Source: Arthrobacter sp. StoSoilA2
Lineage (GTDB): Bacteria > Actinomycetota > Actinomycetes > Actinomycetales > Micrococcaceae
Length of the DNA: 64,000 nt
Reading direction: 5' to 3'
Assembly (NCBI RefSeq): GCF_019977195.1
Contig: NZ_AP024643.1
Location: 1-64,000, forward strand
A model generated the notes under the pieces. It did not search any database and was not told where the DNA came from. It saw only the letters and a program-made list of their open reading frames with translations. Positions 32,222 to 39,679 of the stretch are shown piece by piece; the first letter of the stretch is position 1, and each line of letters begins with the position of its first letter. Position numbers and translations under genes: made by a program.

Positions 32222-33945
32222 TTTGCCGCCTCACAGGGAGTCGGTACGGGCGAAGGCGTAGGGCTGGCAATGGCCGCTGTACTGGGAATTGGAACACTGG
32301 TTGTCGCTGACGGAGTCGGGGAAGGAGTGGTGCTGGGGCAGGTTCCCGACGTACTGCCGTAGTTCTTCAGGTTCTCCACAATACGTTGCGCATCATCAAG
32401 GTCTCCGGCAGGAACGGTCTGCCGAACACTCTGTTGACCATACTCGGGAAGGGACTCAACACGGAGGTCGGTGACAGCCTCGAGCCGGGACAACTGGATG
32501 GGGCCGAGCCGCTGCGAAATGCCGTTGAAGATTGCTACACGGGAATCGTACTCTCCAACGTAATAGCGGGTCTGCGTCCAGGCGTAGCCAAGCCATAGGC
32601 CCACCACGACGCCGAGCACAAGAACAGCTGCGACGGCGGGCATGAGCCAGCGGATGCGGCGTCGTGCCGGTTCTTCGACTTCCAGACGATCCTGTTCGGC
32701 TTTGTGGGTGAGCACAGTAGCCGCACGTCGAGCAACGGTACGCCCTGCCACAGTGGGGATGGATCCGGTCTCGGCCGCCGTAGCCGCAGCACCCACAAGC
32801 TCATGGGGGCGGCTGGCGAGTTCCTCGCGGAGGACCTCAGCGGAAAGATGCTCACCCAGATGCGGGTCAGTAGTGGTGGGCGGTTCTTTGGAGGTTCCGT
32901 CTTCGTCAGCGGACTCAGCCTTCTCCGCAGATGAGTCGCCCTCCGTAGCTGGGCCGCCCTCCGCCGTTGGGTCGACAGGGCTGGAGGATGAACCGGCGTC
33001 GGCAACCTTGCCATCATTGGGCGCAGTTGCCTTAAGCTCGCCCGGACTGGCGTCTGCTGGCTTGGTGGCGGAGGGACCTTCTGTCGGCTTGCCTGCAGCA
33101 GATGATTCCGACCCGTCCACCGCGGCAAGCGCCGCAGGAGGAACGACGTCGACGGCGGCCGTGTTGACGTCGTCGACGGTCTCCTCAACGATTTCCAGCA
33201 CGACCACGGTGACGTTGTCCGGAGCGCCGGCTTCCAACGTGAGATTAACGAGGATTTCTGCGCATTCCCGCAGGTCCTTGGTTTCCCGGAATACCCGCTC
33301 CACCACGTGCCCTGCCACATAGTTGAGGCCATCCGAGCAGAGCAACCAGCGTTCGCCCGGTTCGACGTCGAGGGCATCCAAGTCCAGCTCAGGGCTGGCG
33401 TCGACGTCACCCAGGACGCGCATCAGGACGTTCTTGTGGGGATGTGTTTCGGCTTCTTCGGGGCGGAGCCGGCCTTCATCAATAAGGCGTTGAACGAACG
33501 TGTGGTCAATGCTGACTTGCTCGAACTTCTTGTTCCGCAGGCGGTAGGCCCGGGAATCGCCGATGTGGGCGAAATGGAGTTTGCGGCCCTCGAGGAGCAG
33601 GGCGGTGACGGTGGTGCCCATGCCGGAAAGCTTGGGATTCTGATGAACCAGCTCGGACAGCAGCGAATTGGCGGTCTGGATCTCATCGGCGAGGATCGTA
33701 TCGGCGCCCTCGGGGTAGTCATCATGATCGAGGTGGATCATGTCCAGCACCGTGGAGGCCGAGGCGACGTCTCCGCCTGCATGTCCGCCCATTCCATCGG
33801 CAACGACTGCAAGATGGCGGCCCACATACGCGGAGTCGTCATTCTTGGAGCGGATCCGTCCGACGTCGGATCGCGCGGCGTAGCGCATGATGAGTGGGCG
33901 CTCCGTAGGCGTTTCCTTGCCTTCCGGGGTCTCGGGAGAGGCCAT
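32218..33945 (-). CDS. pstP: PP2C-type serine/threonine phosphatase PstP
   Basis: PstP removes phosphate from the proteins phosphorylated by PknA and PknB. The 575-residue protein has a PP2C catalytic domain (about 20-252) with metal-binding motifs VVADGMGGHAGGD (D50), GDSRAYRL, LCSDGLNYV and GAPDNVTVVVL. A linker of about 175 residues rich in Ala, Ser, Glu and Pro follows, then one transmembrane helix (about 433-455) and an external domain of about 120 residues ending in a Pro/Thr/Ser-rich tail with two cysteines. The linker is much longer than I recall for mycobacterial PstP. It starts 3 bp after fhaB and overlaps rodA by 4 bp. Confidence 0.94.
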   Translation of the reverse strand: MASPETPEGKETPTERPLIMRYAARSDVGRIRSKNDDSAYVGRHLAVVADGMGGHAGGDVASASTVLDMIHLDHDDYPEGADTILADEIQTANSLLSELVHQNPKLSGMGTTVTALLLEGRKLHFAHIGDSRAYRLRNKKFEQVSIDHTFVQRLIDEGRLRPEEAETHPHKNVLMRVLGDVDASPELDLDALDVEPGERWLLCSDGLNYVAGHVVERVFRETKDLRECAEILVNLTLEAGAPDNVTVVVLEIVEETVDDVNTAAVDVVPPAALAAVDGSESSAAGKPTEGPSATKPADASPGELKATAPNDGKVADAGSSSSPVDPTAEGGPATEGDSSAEKAESADEDGTSKEPPTTTDPHLGEHLSAEVLREELASRPHELVGAAATAAETGSIPTVAGRTVARRAATVLTHKAEQDRLEVEEPARRRIRWLMPAVAAVLVLGVVVGLWLGYAWTQTRYYVGEYDSRVAIFNGISQRLGPIQLSRLEAVTDLRVESLPEYGQQSVRQTVPAGDLDDAQRIVENLKNYGSTSGTCPSTTPSPTPSATTSVPIPSTAAIASPTPSPVPTPCEAAK

Positions 33946-33948
33946 GGA

Positions 33949-34437
33949 CTACGGCCTCAATTCAATAACCGTCTTGCCGATTCTCACGGGAACGCCAAGC
34001 TCCACCGGCAGGGCACGGGTGAGCTGCTGATCGGCCAGGTAGGTGCCGTTGGTGGACCCAAGGTCCTCAATGAACCAGCGGCTGCCCTGCGGGAACAAGC
34101 GTGCATGCCGGCCGGAAGCGTAGTCGTCTTCCAGGACCAGCGTGGCTTCCTGCGCGCGGCCCAACAGGATGGGGCTTGCCGCCAAGGGAAGTGTGGTGCC
34201 CTTGAGGGGGCCCTCAGTGACCACCAAATTGCGCGCATGCTGGATGGCGGGCGGCGGGGAAGCTGCCAATTCGGGGTGCTTGCGGACCTCGCGTGCTGTC
34301 GGGGCTCCGGTCACAGCCTTGCGGCCGATCTGGAAGTCGCGGCGCATGGTGGACACGATGCTGAAGATCAAGACCCACAGCAACAGCAGGAAACCGAAGC
34401 GAAGTGCCGTGATGGTCAGTTCGCTGATGTCGTTCAC
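33949..34437 (-). CDS. fhaB: FHA-domain membrane protein FhaB (FipA)
   Basis: A 162-residue protein with an N-terminal transmembrane helix (about 8-30) and a C-terminal FHA domain (about 75-160) that binds phosphothreonine. The FHA signature residues are visible: LLGRAQEATLVLEDDYASGRHARL and the DLGSTNGTYL loop. In Mycobacterium it is phosphorylated by PknA/PknB and supports septal proteins under stress. It overlaps fhaA by 4 bp and sits 3 bp before pstP. Confidence 0.93.
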   Translation of the reverse strand: MNDISELTITALRFGFLLLLWVLIFSIVSTMRRDFQIGRKAVTGAPTAREVRKHPELAASPPPAIQHARNLVVTEGPLKGTTLPLAASPILLGRAQEATLVLEDDYASGRHARLFPQGSRWFIEDLGSTNGTYLADQQLTRALPVELGVPVRIGKTVIELRP

Positions 34438-35183
34438 GCGTGGCCACCCAGGGTCTGGGGGAGGAGGCGGAAAATGATCTTGGTACGTCCCATCGTGATG
34501 GTTGAGCCGTCAGTGAGCTCCACGCTGCCGTCCACCTTGTGACCGTTGACGTAACTGCCATTGGTGGAACCAAGGTCAACGGCCCACGTAGTGCCGTTCT
34601 GGGTGCGGACCTCAAGGTGCTTCCTGGAAACTCCGGTGTCATCCACCAGGATGTCCGCTTCCGAAGAGCGGCCCAGCACGACCGACTGGGCATTGAGGGA
34701 ATAGCGCTGGCCGGCAATGTCCAGGACAGGCTGGAGTCGGGTGGGCTGCCGGGCGGGTGCAGCTGGAACATTCGGCCGCGGGGCTTGTGGTGCGGCAGCG
34801 GCGTCGTCGGAGGATTTCTCGGTCCGGGAAGTTATTTCGAAGTGACCGGCGCGTTCCTCCTCATTTCGACGGAACGAAATCCGGACCGCGCCCTGGAGAG
34901 TGTAGCCCTGGCTGCGAACGTGCTGGATGACTACATCGCACAGTTCCTCAGCCAGTGGAGTCCCCCACTCCTGGGCACGTCCAAAATCTTCGTCGCTGAG
35001 GAGGACATCGAACACATTGGGGGCGAGAGTGCGCCCGGCTGCGATGGTGATGGACTTATTGTCCAGCTCGCGCCGTAGCTTGCTCGCGATTTCCACAGGC
35101 TCAACACGTGCCCGCGACCCCGTGGAGAAGACATTGCGGACAGCCTTTTCAATGCCGCGCTCGACTTTGTCCAGCAAACCCAT
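34434..35183 (-). CDS. fhaA: FHA-domain protein FhaA (DUF3662)
   Basis: A 249-residue cytosolic protein that recruits phosphorylated partners, such as MviN in mycobacteria, to control peptidoglycan synthesis. The N-terminal DUF3662 domain covers about 1-115 (MGLLDKVERGIEKAVRNVF), a short Pro/Ala linker follows, and the C-terminal FHA domain covers about 155-245 (LGRSSEADILVDDTGVSRKH, STNGSYVNG). The gene is first in the seven-gene operon, with the ribosome binding site AAAGGAGAAGG just before ATG 35183. The linker is much shorter than in mycobacterial FhaA. Confidence 0.94.
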   Translation of the reverse strand: MGLLDKVERGIEKAVRNVFSTGSRARVEPVEIASKLRRELDNKSITIAAGRTLAPNVFDVLLSDEDFGRAQEWGTPLAEELCDVVIQHVRSQGYTLQGAVRISFRRNEEERAGHFEITSRTEKSSDDAAAAPQAPRPNVPAAPARQPTRLQPVLDIAGQRYSLNAQSVVLGRSSEADILVDDTGVSRKHLEVRTQNGTTWAVDLGSTNGSYVNGHKVDGSVELTDGSTITMGRTKIIFRLLPQTLGGHA

Positions 35184-35569
35184 GGTCCTTCTCCTTTCCT
35201 CGCCGCGGCACCCACTGTGCCTGGTTCAATACTCGGTGCTTCGACCCGTCCACGCACACAGCAAAGTGAGCGCCGAACGGCCCTTCCACTTCCCGATACT
35301 ACTGGGAGTGTCTGGGAATGGCCTTAATCCACAACGCCTTACGACGCGGAAAAGTTCGATTCCGGCCCGTTCTGCCGGGGGAGCCAGGGGGTGAAATTTC
35401 CGTGCCGTTAAGCAAAAGTTGTATGGCTTGGGCACCTCCCAGCAGCGTTGCCCACAGCCCGGCAGCGACTCGATTGGTGTTTTGTCTGGAATGTCCGTTA
35501 TGCTTGATCTCGCTGCTTTTGAAGGAAACGAAGCTGGGAGACCGGTGGAAGTCCTGAAAAAGAAGTTGC
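35184..35569. other. Gene-free region between fhaA and tRNA-Leu
   Basis: The 386 bp should hold the promoter of the fhaA-pknB operon (minus strand) and that of tRNA-Leu (plus strand). I see no convincing -35/-10 pair, no strong hairpin, and only short open frames with atypical composition that I do not regard as genes. Confidence 0.5.
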
Positions 35570-35652
35570 GCGCGAGTGGCGGAACGGCAGACGCGCTGGC
35601 TTCAGGTGCCAGTATCCGAAAGGGTGTGGGGGTTCAAATCCCCCCTCGCGCA
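35570..35652 (+). tRNA. tRNA-Leu (anticodon CAG)
   Basis: An 83-nt class II tRNA with a long variable arm. Acceptor GCGCGAG pairs with CTCGCGC; the anticodon stem CTGGC/GCCAG holds loop TTCAGGT with anticodon CAG at 35603-35605; the T-arm contains GGTTCAAATCC. CCA is not encoded. Confidence 0.97.
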
Positions 35653-35661
35653 CGCAATTGA

Positions 35662-35694
35662 AAGAGCCCCGGTCTTAGGATCGGGGCTCTTTTG
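35662..35694 (+). terminator. Intrinsic terminator after tRNA-Leu
   Basis: Stem AAGAGCCCCG against CGGGGCTCTT, loop of about 10 nt, followed by TTTTGTTGTTT. It ends transcription of tRNA-Leu. Confidence 0.9.
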
Positions 35695-35701
35695 TTGTTT
35701 C

Positions 35702-35767
35702 CCCAACTCAGTCGCAGTAGTGCGCGTTTAGACGGCTCTAAACGCGCACTAATGCGACTCAGTTGGG
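35702..35767. repeat. 66-bp near-perfect palindrome
   Basis: Two 31-bp arms (35702-35732 and 35737-35767) match at 29 positions around a 4-nt CGGC centre. It lies between tRNA-Leu and the convergent GntR gene and just after an ordinary terminator, so it may end minus-strand transcription. It contains the phrase GTGCGCGTTTAGA and ends in CCCAACT, a phrase related to the direct repeats at 12199-12268. Confidence 0.8.
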
Positions 35768-35782
35768 CTGCGAAGCGGGAGG

Positions 35783-36481
35783 TCAGCCGCGCGGCGAACC
35801 CTTGAACCGGCGTCGTGAATTGCTCAGGTGAAGGCGCATCGCTGCGGCGGCAGCGGCTGGGTCGCGGTCGGCGATGGCTGCGTATATAGAGGAGTGCTCG
35901 TGGACCACTTGTTCGAACCGTTCCCGGGAGTCCTGCTCTTCACTGCCCAGGAGGCGCGTGCGTGGCATGGTGATCATTGTTTGACCCAGGGCGGTGATGC
36001 AGTCCGTATAAAAGGGATTGCCTGACGCTGCAGCAACGGCCCGGTGGAATTCGAAGTCAGCCTTCATGGAGTGGGCCGGGTGGCCCGAACTCGCGGTGAA
36101 TTGCTCCAGTGCACCATGCACTGCCTTCAATTGATGGCCCGTGTGGTTCAGGGCCGCCAAGGCTGCTGCTTCGGTCTCGACGCCGATCCGGAAGTCGAGC
36201 ATCTGCAGCCGCTCTTCCATGCTGGATACCGGACGGGTTCCGGGGGCCTGCGTAGGTCCGTCCGCCGGCGGGGTCAGTGCGAAACTGCCCCGTCCACGTT
36301 CAGTTTCGACAAGTCCTTCAGCCTGCAGGCGGGTCAGGGCGGAGCGGACCACTGTCCGGCTGACGCCGAATTCGCTGATGAGGGTGTTTTCGCTGGGGAG
36401 TTTCTCACCTGGCTGGATGACGCCGTCGACGATGCGGGTGCGAAGGTCGGCGGCGAGATCCGCAGTCAGGTTTCGGCTCAT
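35783..36481 (-). CDS. GntR/FadR-family regulator (FCD domain)
   Basis: A 232-residue repressor-type protein. The N-terminal winged helix (about 5-70) has GVSRTVVRSALTRLQAEGLVETERGRGSF, and the C-terminal all-helical FCD domain (about 90-225) has the DFEFHRAVAAASGNPF and HEHSSIYAAI motifs that carry the metal or effector site. It starts 10 bp after the stop of the sugar-acid dehydratase gene, so both are transcribed together and the regulator probably controls the pair through the operator at 37657-37686. Its inducer is likely the substrate or product of that enzyme. Confidence 0.9.
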   Translation of the reverse strand: MSRNLTADLAADLRTRIVDGVIQPGEKLPSENTLISEFGVSRTVVRSALTRLQAEGLVETERGRGSFALTPPADGPTQAPGTRPVSSMEERLQMLDFRIGVETEAAALAALNHTGHQLKAVHGALEQFTASSGHPAHSMKADFEFHRAVAAASGNPFYTDCITALGQTMITMPRTRLLGSEEQDSRERFEQVVHEHSSIYAAIADRDPAAAAAAMRLHLSNSRRRFKGSPRG

Positions 36482-36491
36482 GGGTTCAAGA

Positions 36492-37619
36492 TTACGCGCC
36501 GAATTCCACGGATTCGGTGGTCCAGGCGCGGGCCTGCCCGCTCAGCGTAACGCCCAGTCCGGGGCGGTCCGGAACGATCATCCGGCCATTTTTGGTCTCC
36601 AGGCGTTCCTCAAAGAGGGGATCCAGCCAATCGAAGTGCTCCACCCAGGGTTCCCGCGGATAGGCAGCGGCCAAGTGCAGGTGGATCTCCATGGCAAAGT
36701 GCGGAGCCAGGCCAAGACCGCGCTCATCCGCAAGCGCAGCGAGGCGCAGGAACTGGGATATGCCGCCAACGCGGGGTGCATCGGGCTGGATGATGTCACA
36801 ACTGTTGGCGTTGATAAGGCCCTTGTGTTCCGCCACGGAGGCCAGCATCTCGCCCGTGGCGATGGGCGTATCCAAAACCTGGGCAAGGTGCGCGTGGCCC
36901 TCAAAATCGTAGGCGTCCAGCGGCTCTTCGATCCAAATGAGGTTGAATTCCTCAAGCTGGCGGCCCATGCGCAGGGCAGTCGCACGGTCCCACTGTTGGT
37001 TGGCGTCCACCATGAGCGGTACGTCCCAGCCGATGTGCTCGCGGACGCCGGCCACGCGACGGAGGTCTTCCTTGGAATCCGGGAGGCCAACCTTGATCTT
37101 GATGCCACCAATGCCTTCTTCAATGGACTGCGTTGCGCGTGCCTTGACCTCTTCCAACGTGGCGTTGAGGAAGCCGCCGGAGGTGTTGTAGGTCTGCACG
37201 GAGTCGCGATATGAGCCCAGCAGTTTGGTCAAGGGGAGTCCGGCGCGCTTGGCTTTGAGGTCGTAAAGCGCGATGTCGATGGCAGCCAGGGCCTGGGTTG
37301 CAACGCCCGAGCGGCCCACTGATGCTCCGGACCACAGAAGCTTGGTGTAGATCCTGCCGATGTCGTTGGGGTCCTCGCCAATGATGCCCTCGGCAACCTC
37401 CTTCGCGTGGGCGTACTGTGCGGGACCGCCGGCGCGTTTTGAGTAGCTGAACCCGATGCCGCTGTGGCCTTGCTCCGTGGTGATCTCGGCGAAGAGGAAC
37501 ACTACTTCGGTCATCGGCTTTTGGCGGCCCGTGAACACCTTGGCGTCGCTGATGGGCACGGTGAGGGGCAAACGGGCCGTTGACAGTTTGATGTGGCGAA
37601 TGAGATCTACAGGGCTCAT
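36492..37619 (-). CDS. Enolase-superfamily sugar-acid dehydratase (mandelate racemase group)
   Basis: A 375-residue enzyme that abstracts the proton next to a carboxylate. The (beta/alpha)7-beta barrel shows the acid/base Lys pair in GGIKIKVG, the Mg ligands Asp in MVDANQQW, Glu in WIEEPLDAYD and Glu in TGEMLAS, and the general base His in LAPHFAMEIHLHL. The pattern is closest to L-talarate/galactarate dehydratases, but other acid sugars are possible. ATG 37619 follows AGGAG. Homology begins within a few residues of this start, so the upstream open frame is ignored. The downstream GntR gene and the palindromic promoter suggest an inducible catabolic unit. Confidence 0.85.
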   Translation of the reverse strand: MSPVDLIRHIKLSTARLPLTVPISDAKVFTGRQKPMTEVVFLFAEITTEQGHSGIGFSYSKRAGGPAQYAHAKEVAEGIIGEDPNDIGRIYTKLLWSGASVGRSGVATQALAAIDIALYDLKAKRAGLPLTKLLGSYRDSVQTYNTSGGFLNATLEEVKARATQSIEEGIGGIKIKVGLPDSKEDLRRVAGVREHIGWDVPLMVDANQQWDRATALRMGRQLEEFNLIWIEEPLDAYDFEGHAHLAQVLDTPIATGEMLASVAEHKGLINANSCDIIQPDAPRVGGISQFLRLAALADERGLGLAPHFAMEIHLHLAAAYPREPWVEHFDWLDPLFEERLETKNGRMIVPDRPGLGVTLSGQARAWTTESVEFGA

Positions 37620-37656
37620 GGTTCTCCTAAGGTGCGGGCATCTTTGCCTGAAACTT

Positions 37657-37686
37657 AGGATACAAGTTATTAACTTGTAGTACAAG
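37657..37686 (-). promoter_or_regulatory. Promoter with GntR-type operator for the dehydratase operon
   Basis: On the minus strand TTGTAC (37685-37680), a 17-bp spacer and TATCCT (37662-37657) form a good sigma-A promoter. The spacer is filled by a palindrome TACAAGTTA-T-TAACTTGTA (37661-37679), and a second one, CTTGTA-G-TACAAG (37674-37686), overlaps the -35. Both have TTGT/ACAA half-sites usual for FadR-type regulators. Binding by the cotranscribed GntR protein is inferred. Confidence 0.75.
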
Positions 37687-37806
37687 AAATTATGTTCCGC
37701 AAGCTCTGGCACGCCGTCAGGCCGGTGCCTAGACTGACAGCACAATCGGCGGAGCTCCCGCAGATGGCGGGGACGTGTTCCGCCGGAACCTGATCCAGGG
37801 AGCATC

Positions 37807-38799
37807 ATGCGTCACTCAAACCACAGCACTGTCATCGCTCGGGGCAGATTCCTGCGCCGGGACCCGTCACAGCCCCGAACCAGGGCTGTGCGCCGCGTCT
37901 TCGCGGGCGTAGTCGCCCTTGTGCTCGCGGCCTTCTTCGGCCCCGCGCCGTTGGCCTCTGCCGCCCGGGCCACGGATTACCTCATCCCCCTGCCTGGAGC
38001 CTCATCGGCCGAAGGAATTGCCGCCGGCGCAGGAACGACGTTCTACGCCGGAGACTTTGGAAACGGAGACATCTTCCGCGGCGACGTCCGCCAGCAAACG
38101 GCGTCACTTTTCATCGACGTGCCTGATGGCCGGGCCGCTGTCGGGATGACCGCGGATGTGGGCAACAGCCTGTTGTTTGTCGCTGGGGGCGGGACCGGGC
38201 AAGCTTACGTCTACAACACAGATACACGCCAGACGGTCGCCGTGCTCCAACTGACCACCGGTCCAGCGTTTATCAACGACGTTGCTTTGACCCCTGAAGG
38301 CGCCTGGTTCACGAATTCCGTGGCCGCTGAACTGTACCTTGTTCCGGTTGGGCAGGACGGCGAACTCGGCAGTGTCCGGACACTTTCTCTGTCCGGTCCC
38401 GCGAATGACACGACGTCGCAGTTCAACCTCAACGGCATCGCAGCAACTCCGGACGGCGAGAGCCTCATCGTCGCCCATTCAGGAAACGGCGCCCTCTACA
38501 CGGTCGACCCTGCAACGGGTGCAAGCGAAATAATCGAGGGCGTCAGCGTTCCCGCCGTCGATGGCATCGTAGTTAAGGGCAACCAGCTTTGGGCGGTGCA
38601 GAACATGCTCAACCAGGTCAGCAGGTTCGTGTTGGACGATGACCAGGAATCCGGGAAGCTGAAGGGCGTCATCACCAGTGGGCTCTTCAAGACTCCAACG
38701 ACGGCGGCCCTGTTCGGTGACACGCTCGCCGTGGTGAACGCAAAGTTCTTCCAGCCGGGGTCCACAACGTTCGAGGTCGTGGTGGTTGGCGCCCGCTAG
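37807..38799 (+). CDS. Secreted SMP-30/beta-propeller protein
   Basis: A 330-residue exported protein. The N-terminus is basic, then a hydrophobic core and a likely signal peptidase site after PLASA (about residue 53). The mature part is a beta-propeller of the SMP-30/gluconolactonase type, with repeats such as GGTGQAYVYNTDT, NDVALTPEGAWFTNS and NGIAATPDGESLIVAHSG. A lactonase role is possible but the metal site is not obvious. I give no enzyme name. It is transcribed away from the dehydratase gene, sharing a 187-bp intergenic region, and could be coregulated. Confidence 0.7.
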   Translation: MRHSNHSTVIARGRFLRRDPSQPRTRAVRRVFAGVVALVLAAFFGPAPLASAARATDYLIPLPGASSAEGIAAGAGTTFYAGDFGNGDIFRGDVRQQTASLFIDVPDGRAAVGMTADVGNSLLFVAGGGTGQAYVYNTDTRQTVAVLQLTTGPAFINDVALTPEGAWFTNSVAAELYLVPVGQDGELGSVRTLSLSGPANDTTSQFNLNGIAATPDGESLIVAHSGNGALYTVDPATGASEIIEGVSVPAVDGIVVKGNQLWAVQNMLNQVSRFVLDDDQESGKLKGVITSGLFKTPTTAALFGDTLAVVNAKFFQPGSTTFEVVVVGAR

Positions 38800-38837
38800 G
38801 CACGGGCGGAAGGGACCGCTGACGACCTCCTCAAAAA

Positions 38838-39539
38838 CTACCCCCGCAGCGCGCCGAACCCGGTGATCAGCGCCTCAAGCCCCAAACTAAAAGCAACATC
38901 GGTCGGCCGTGGATGGCGCTCCAAGGCGAGTCTGTCCACGGCTGCCGTGAAGTTGGGCACCTGGTCCGCAAGCGAGCCGGCGTCGAAAATGTCCTCCGGC
39001 GCGGTGACGTCGTATGCGGCCCCGAAGACGAAGGCCTCCAACGCAACAATCGCCGAAATGATCTTCTCTTCCGGGAACCCGGCGTCGCGGAATCCGGCGG
39101 TCACGGCCTCGTACATCGCCAGGGTCTTCGGAGCGTTCGCCACCGGAAGTACGGCAATAACGGGGATCAGCGGCGTGTGCTGCGAAAACACATCCCGGTA
39201 GGACCATGCCCAGCGGCGCACGGCCACATCCCACGGCTCCACACCAAAAGCGGACACATCAACCATCGCGGCCAAGTGGTCCTCCACCAGCAAGAGCACG
39301 TCGTCCTTGGAGGCTACGTGGTTGTAGAGGGCGGATGGCGCCACGCCCAGCGAACGTGCCAGGGCTGCCATGGTGAGACCGTCGTAACCCTTGCTGCTGA
39401 TTAACTCCAGGGCCGCCGTCGTGATGCCGTTCTGGTCCAGGATGCGTGCCATGGGCCGTCCGGCGCGCCGCCGCGCCTTGCTGGCGGAAGCTGGGGCAGC
39501 GCCCGGCTCGGGTTCGGGCGCGGGTGTGGGTGCGGGCAT
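38838..39539 (-). CDS. TetR-family regulator next to putrescine oxidase
   Basis: A 233-residue regulator: a Pro/Glu-rich N-terminal tail, a TetR helix-turn-helix (about 35-85: GYDGLTMAALARSLGVAPSA, LYNHVASKDD), and a C-terminal ligand domain resembling TetR_C. I chose ATG 39539 because it follows GAAAGG at good spacing; upstream ATG 39572 and GTG 39593 are also in frame. It is divergent from the putrescine oxidase gene, and a perfect 23-bp palindrome lies between them, so it most likely represses that gene, with a polyamine or its product as effector. The effector is inference. Confidence 0.87.
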   Translation of the reverse strand: MPAPTPAPEPEPGAAPASASKARRRAGRPMARILDQNGITTAALELISSKGYDGLTMAALARSLGVAPSALYNHVASKDDVLLLVEDHLAAMVDVSAFGVEPWDVAVRRWAWSYRDVFSQHTPLIPVIAVLPVANAPKTLAMYEAVTAGFRDAGFPEEKIISAIVALEAFVFGAAYDVTAPEDIFDAGSLADQVPNFTAAVDRLALERHPRPTDVAFSLGLEALITGFGALRG

Positions 39540-39620
39540 CGGAAGCCTTTCTGCTGCCTGTATCTCCAGCATTATTCCATCGGGTCTTCCCACTCGCGGA
39601 CTTGGCAGCTATTATCAAAT

Positions 39621-39643
39621 ATAAATGAATGCCATTCATTTAT
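39621..39643. promoter_or_regulatory. TetR-type operator between regulator and puo
   Basis: An 11-1-11 perfect palindrome, ATAAATGAATG-C-CATTCATTTAT, between the divergent TetR and putrescine oxidase genes. It is in the right place to control both. It is also strongly A/T-rich compared with its surroundings. Confidence 0.85.
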
Positions 39644-39679
39644 TGGTCAGCCACCACGGACGGCCACGGAGAGGACATC

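Noticed and set aside
35318..35557. Open frame of 79 codons upstream of tRNA-Leu
   Set aside because: No ribosome binding site, atypical residues (Cys/Ser/Leu-rich), and it lies in the expected promoter region.
35702..35767. Palindrome considered as a GntR operator
   Set aside because: It is downstream of the regulator gene, between convergent transcripts, and lacks TTGT/ACAA half-sites; the operators at 37657-37686 fit better.
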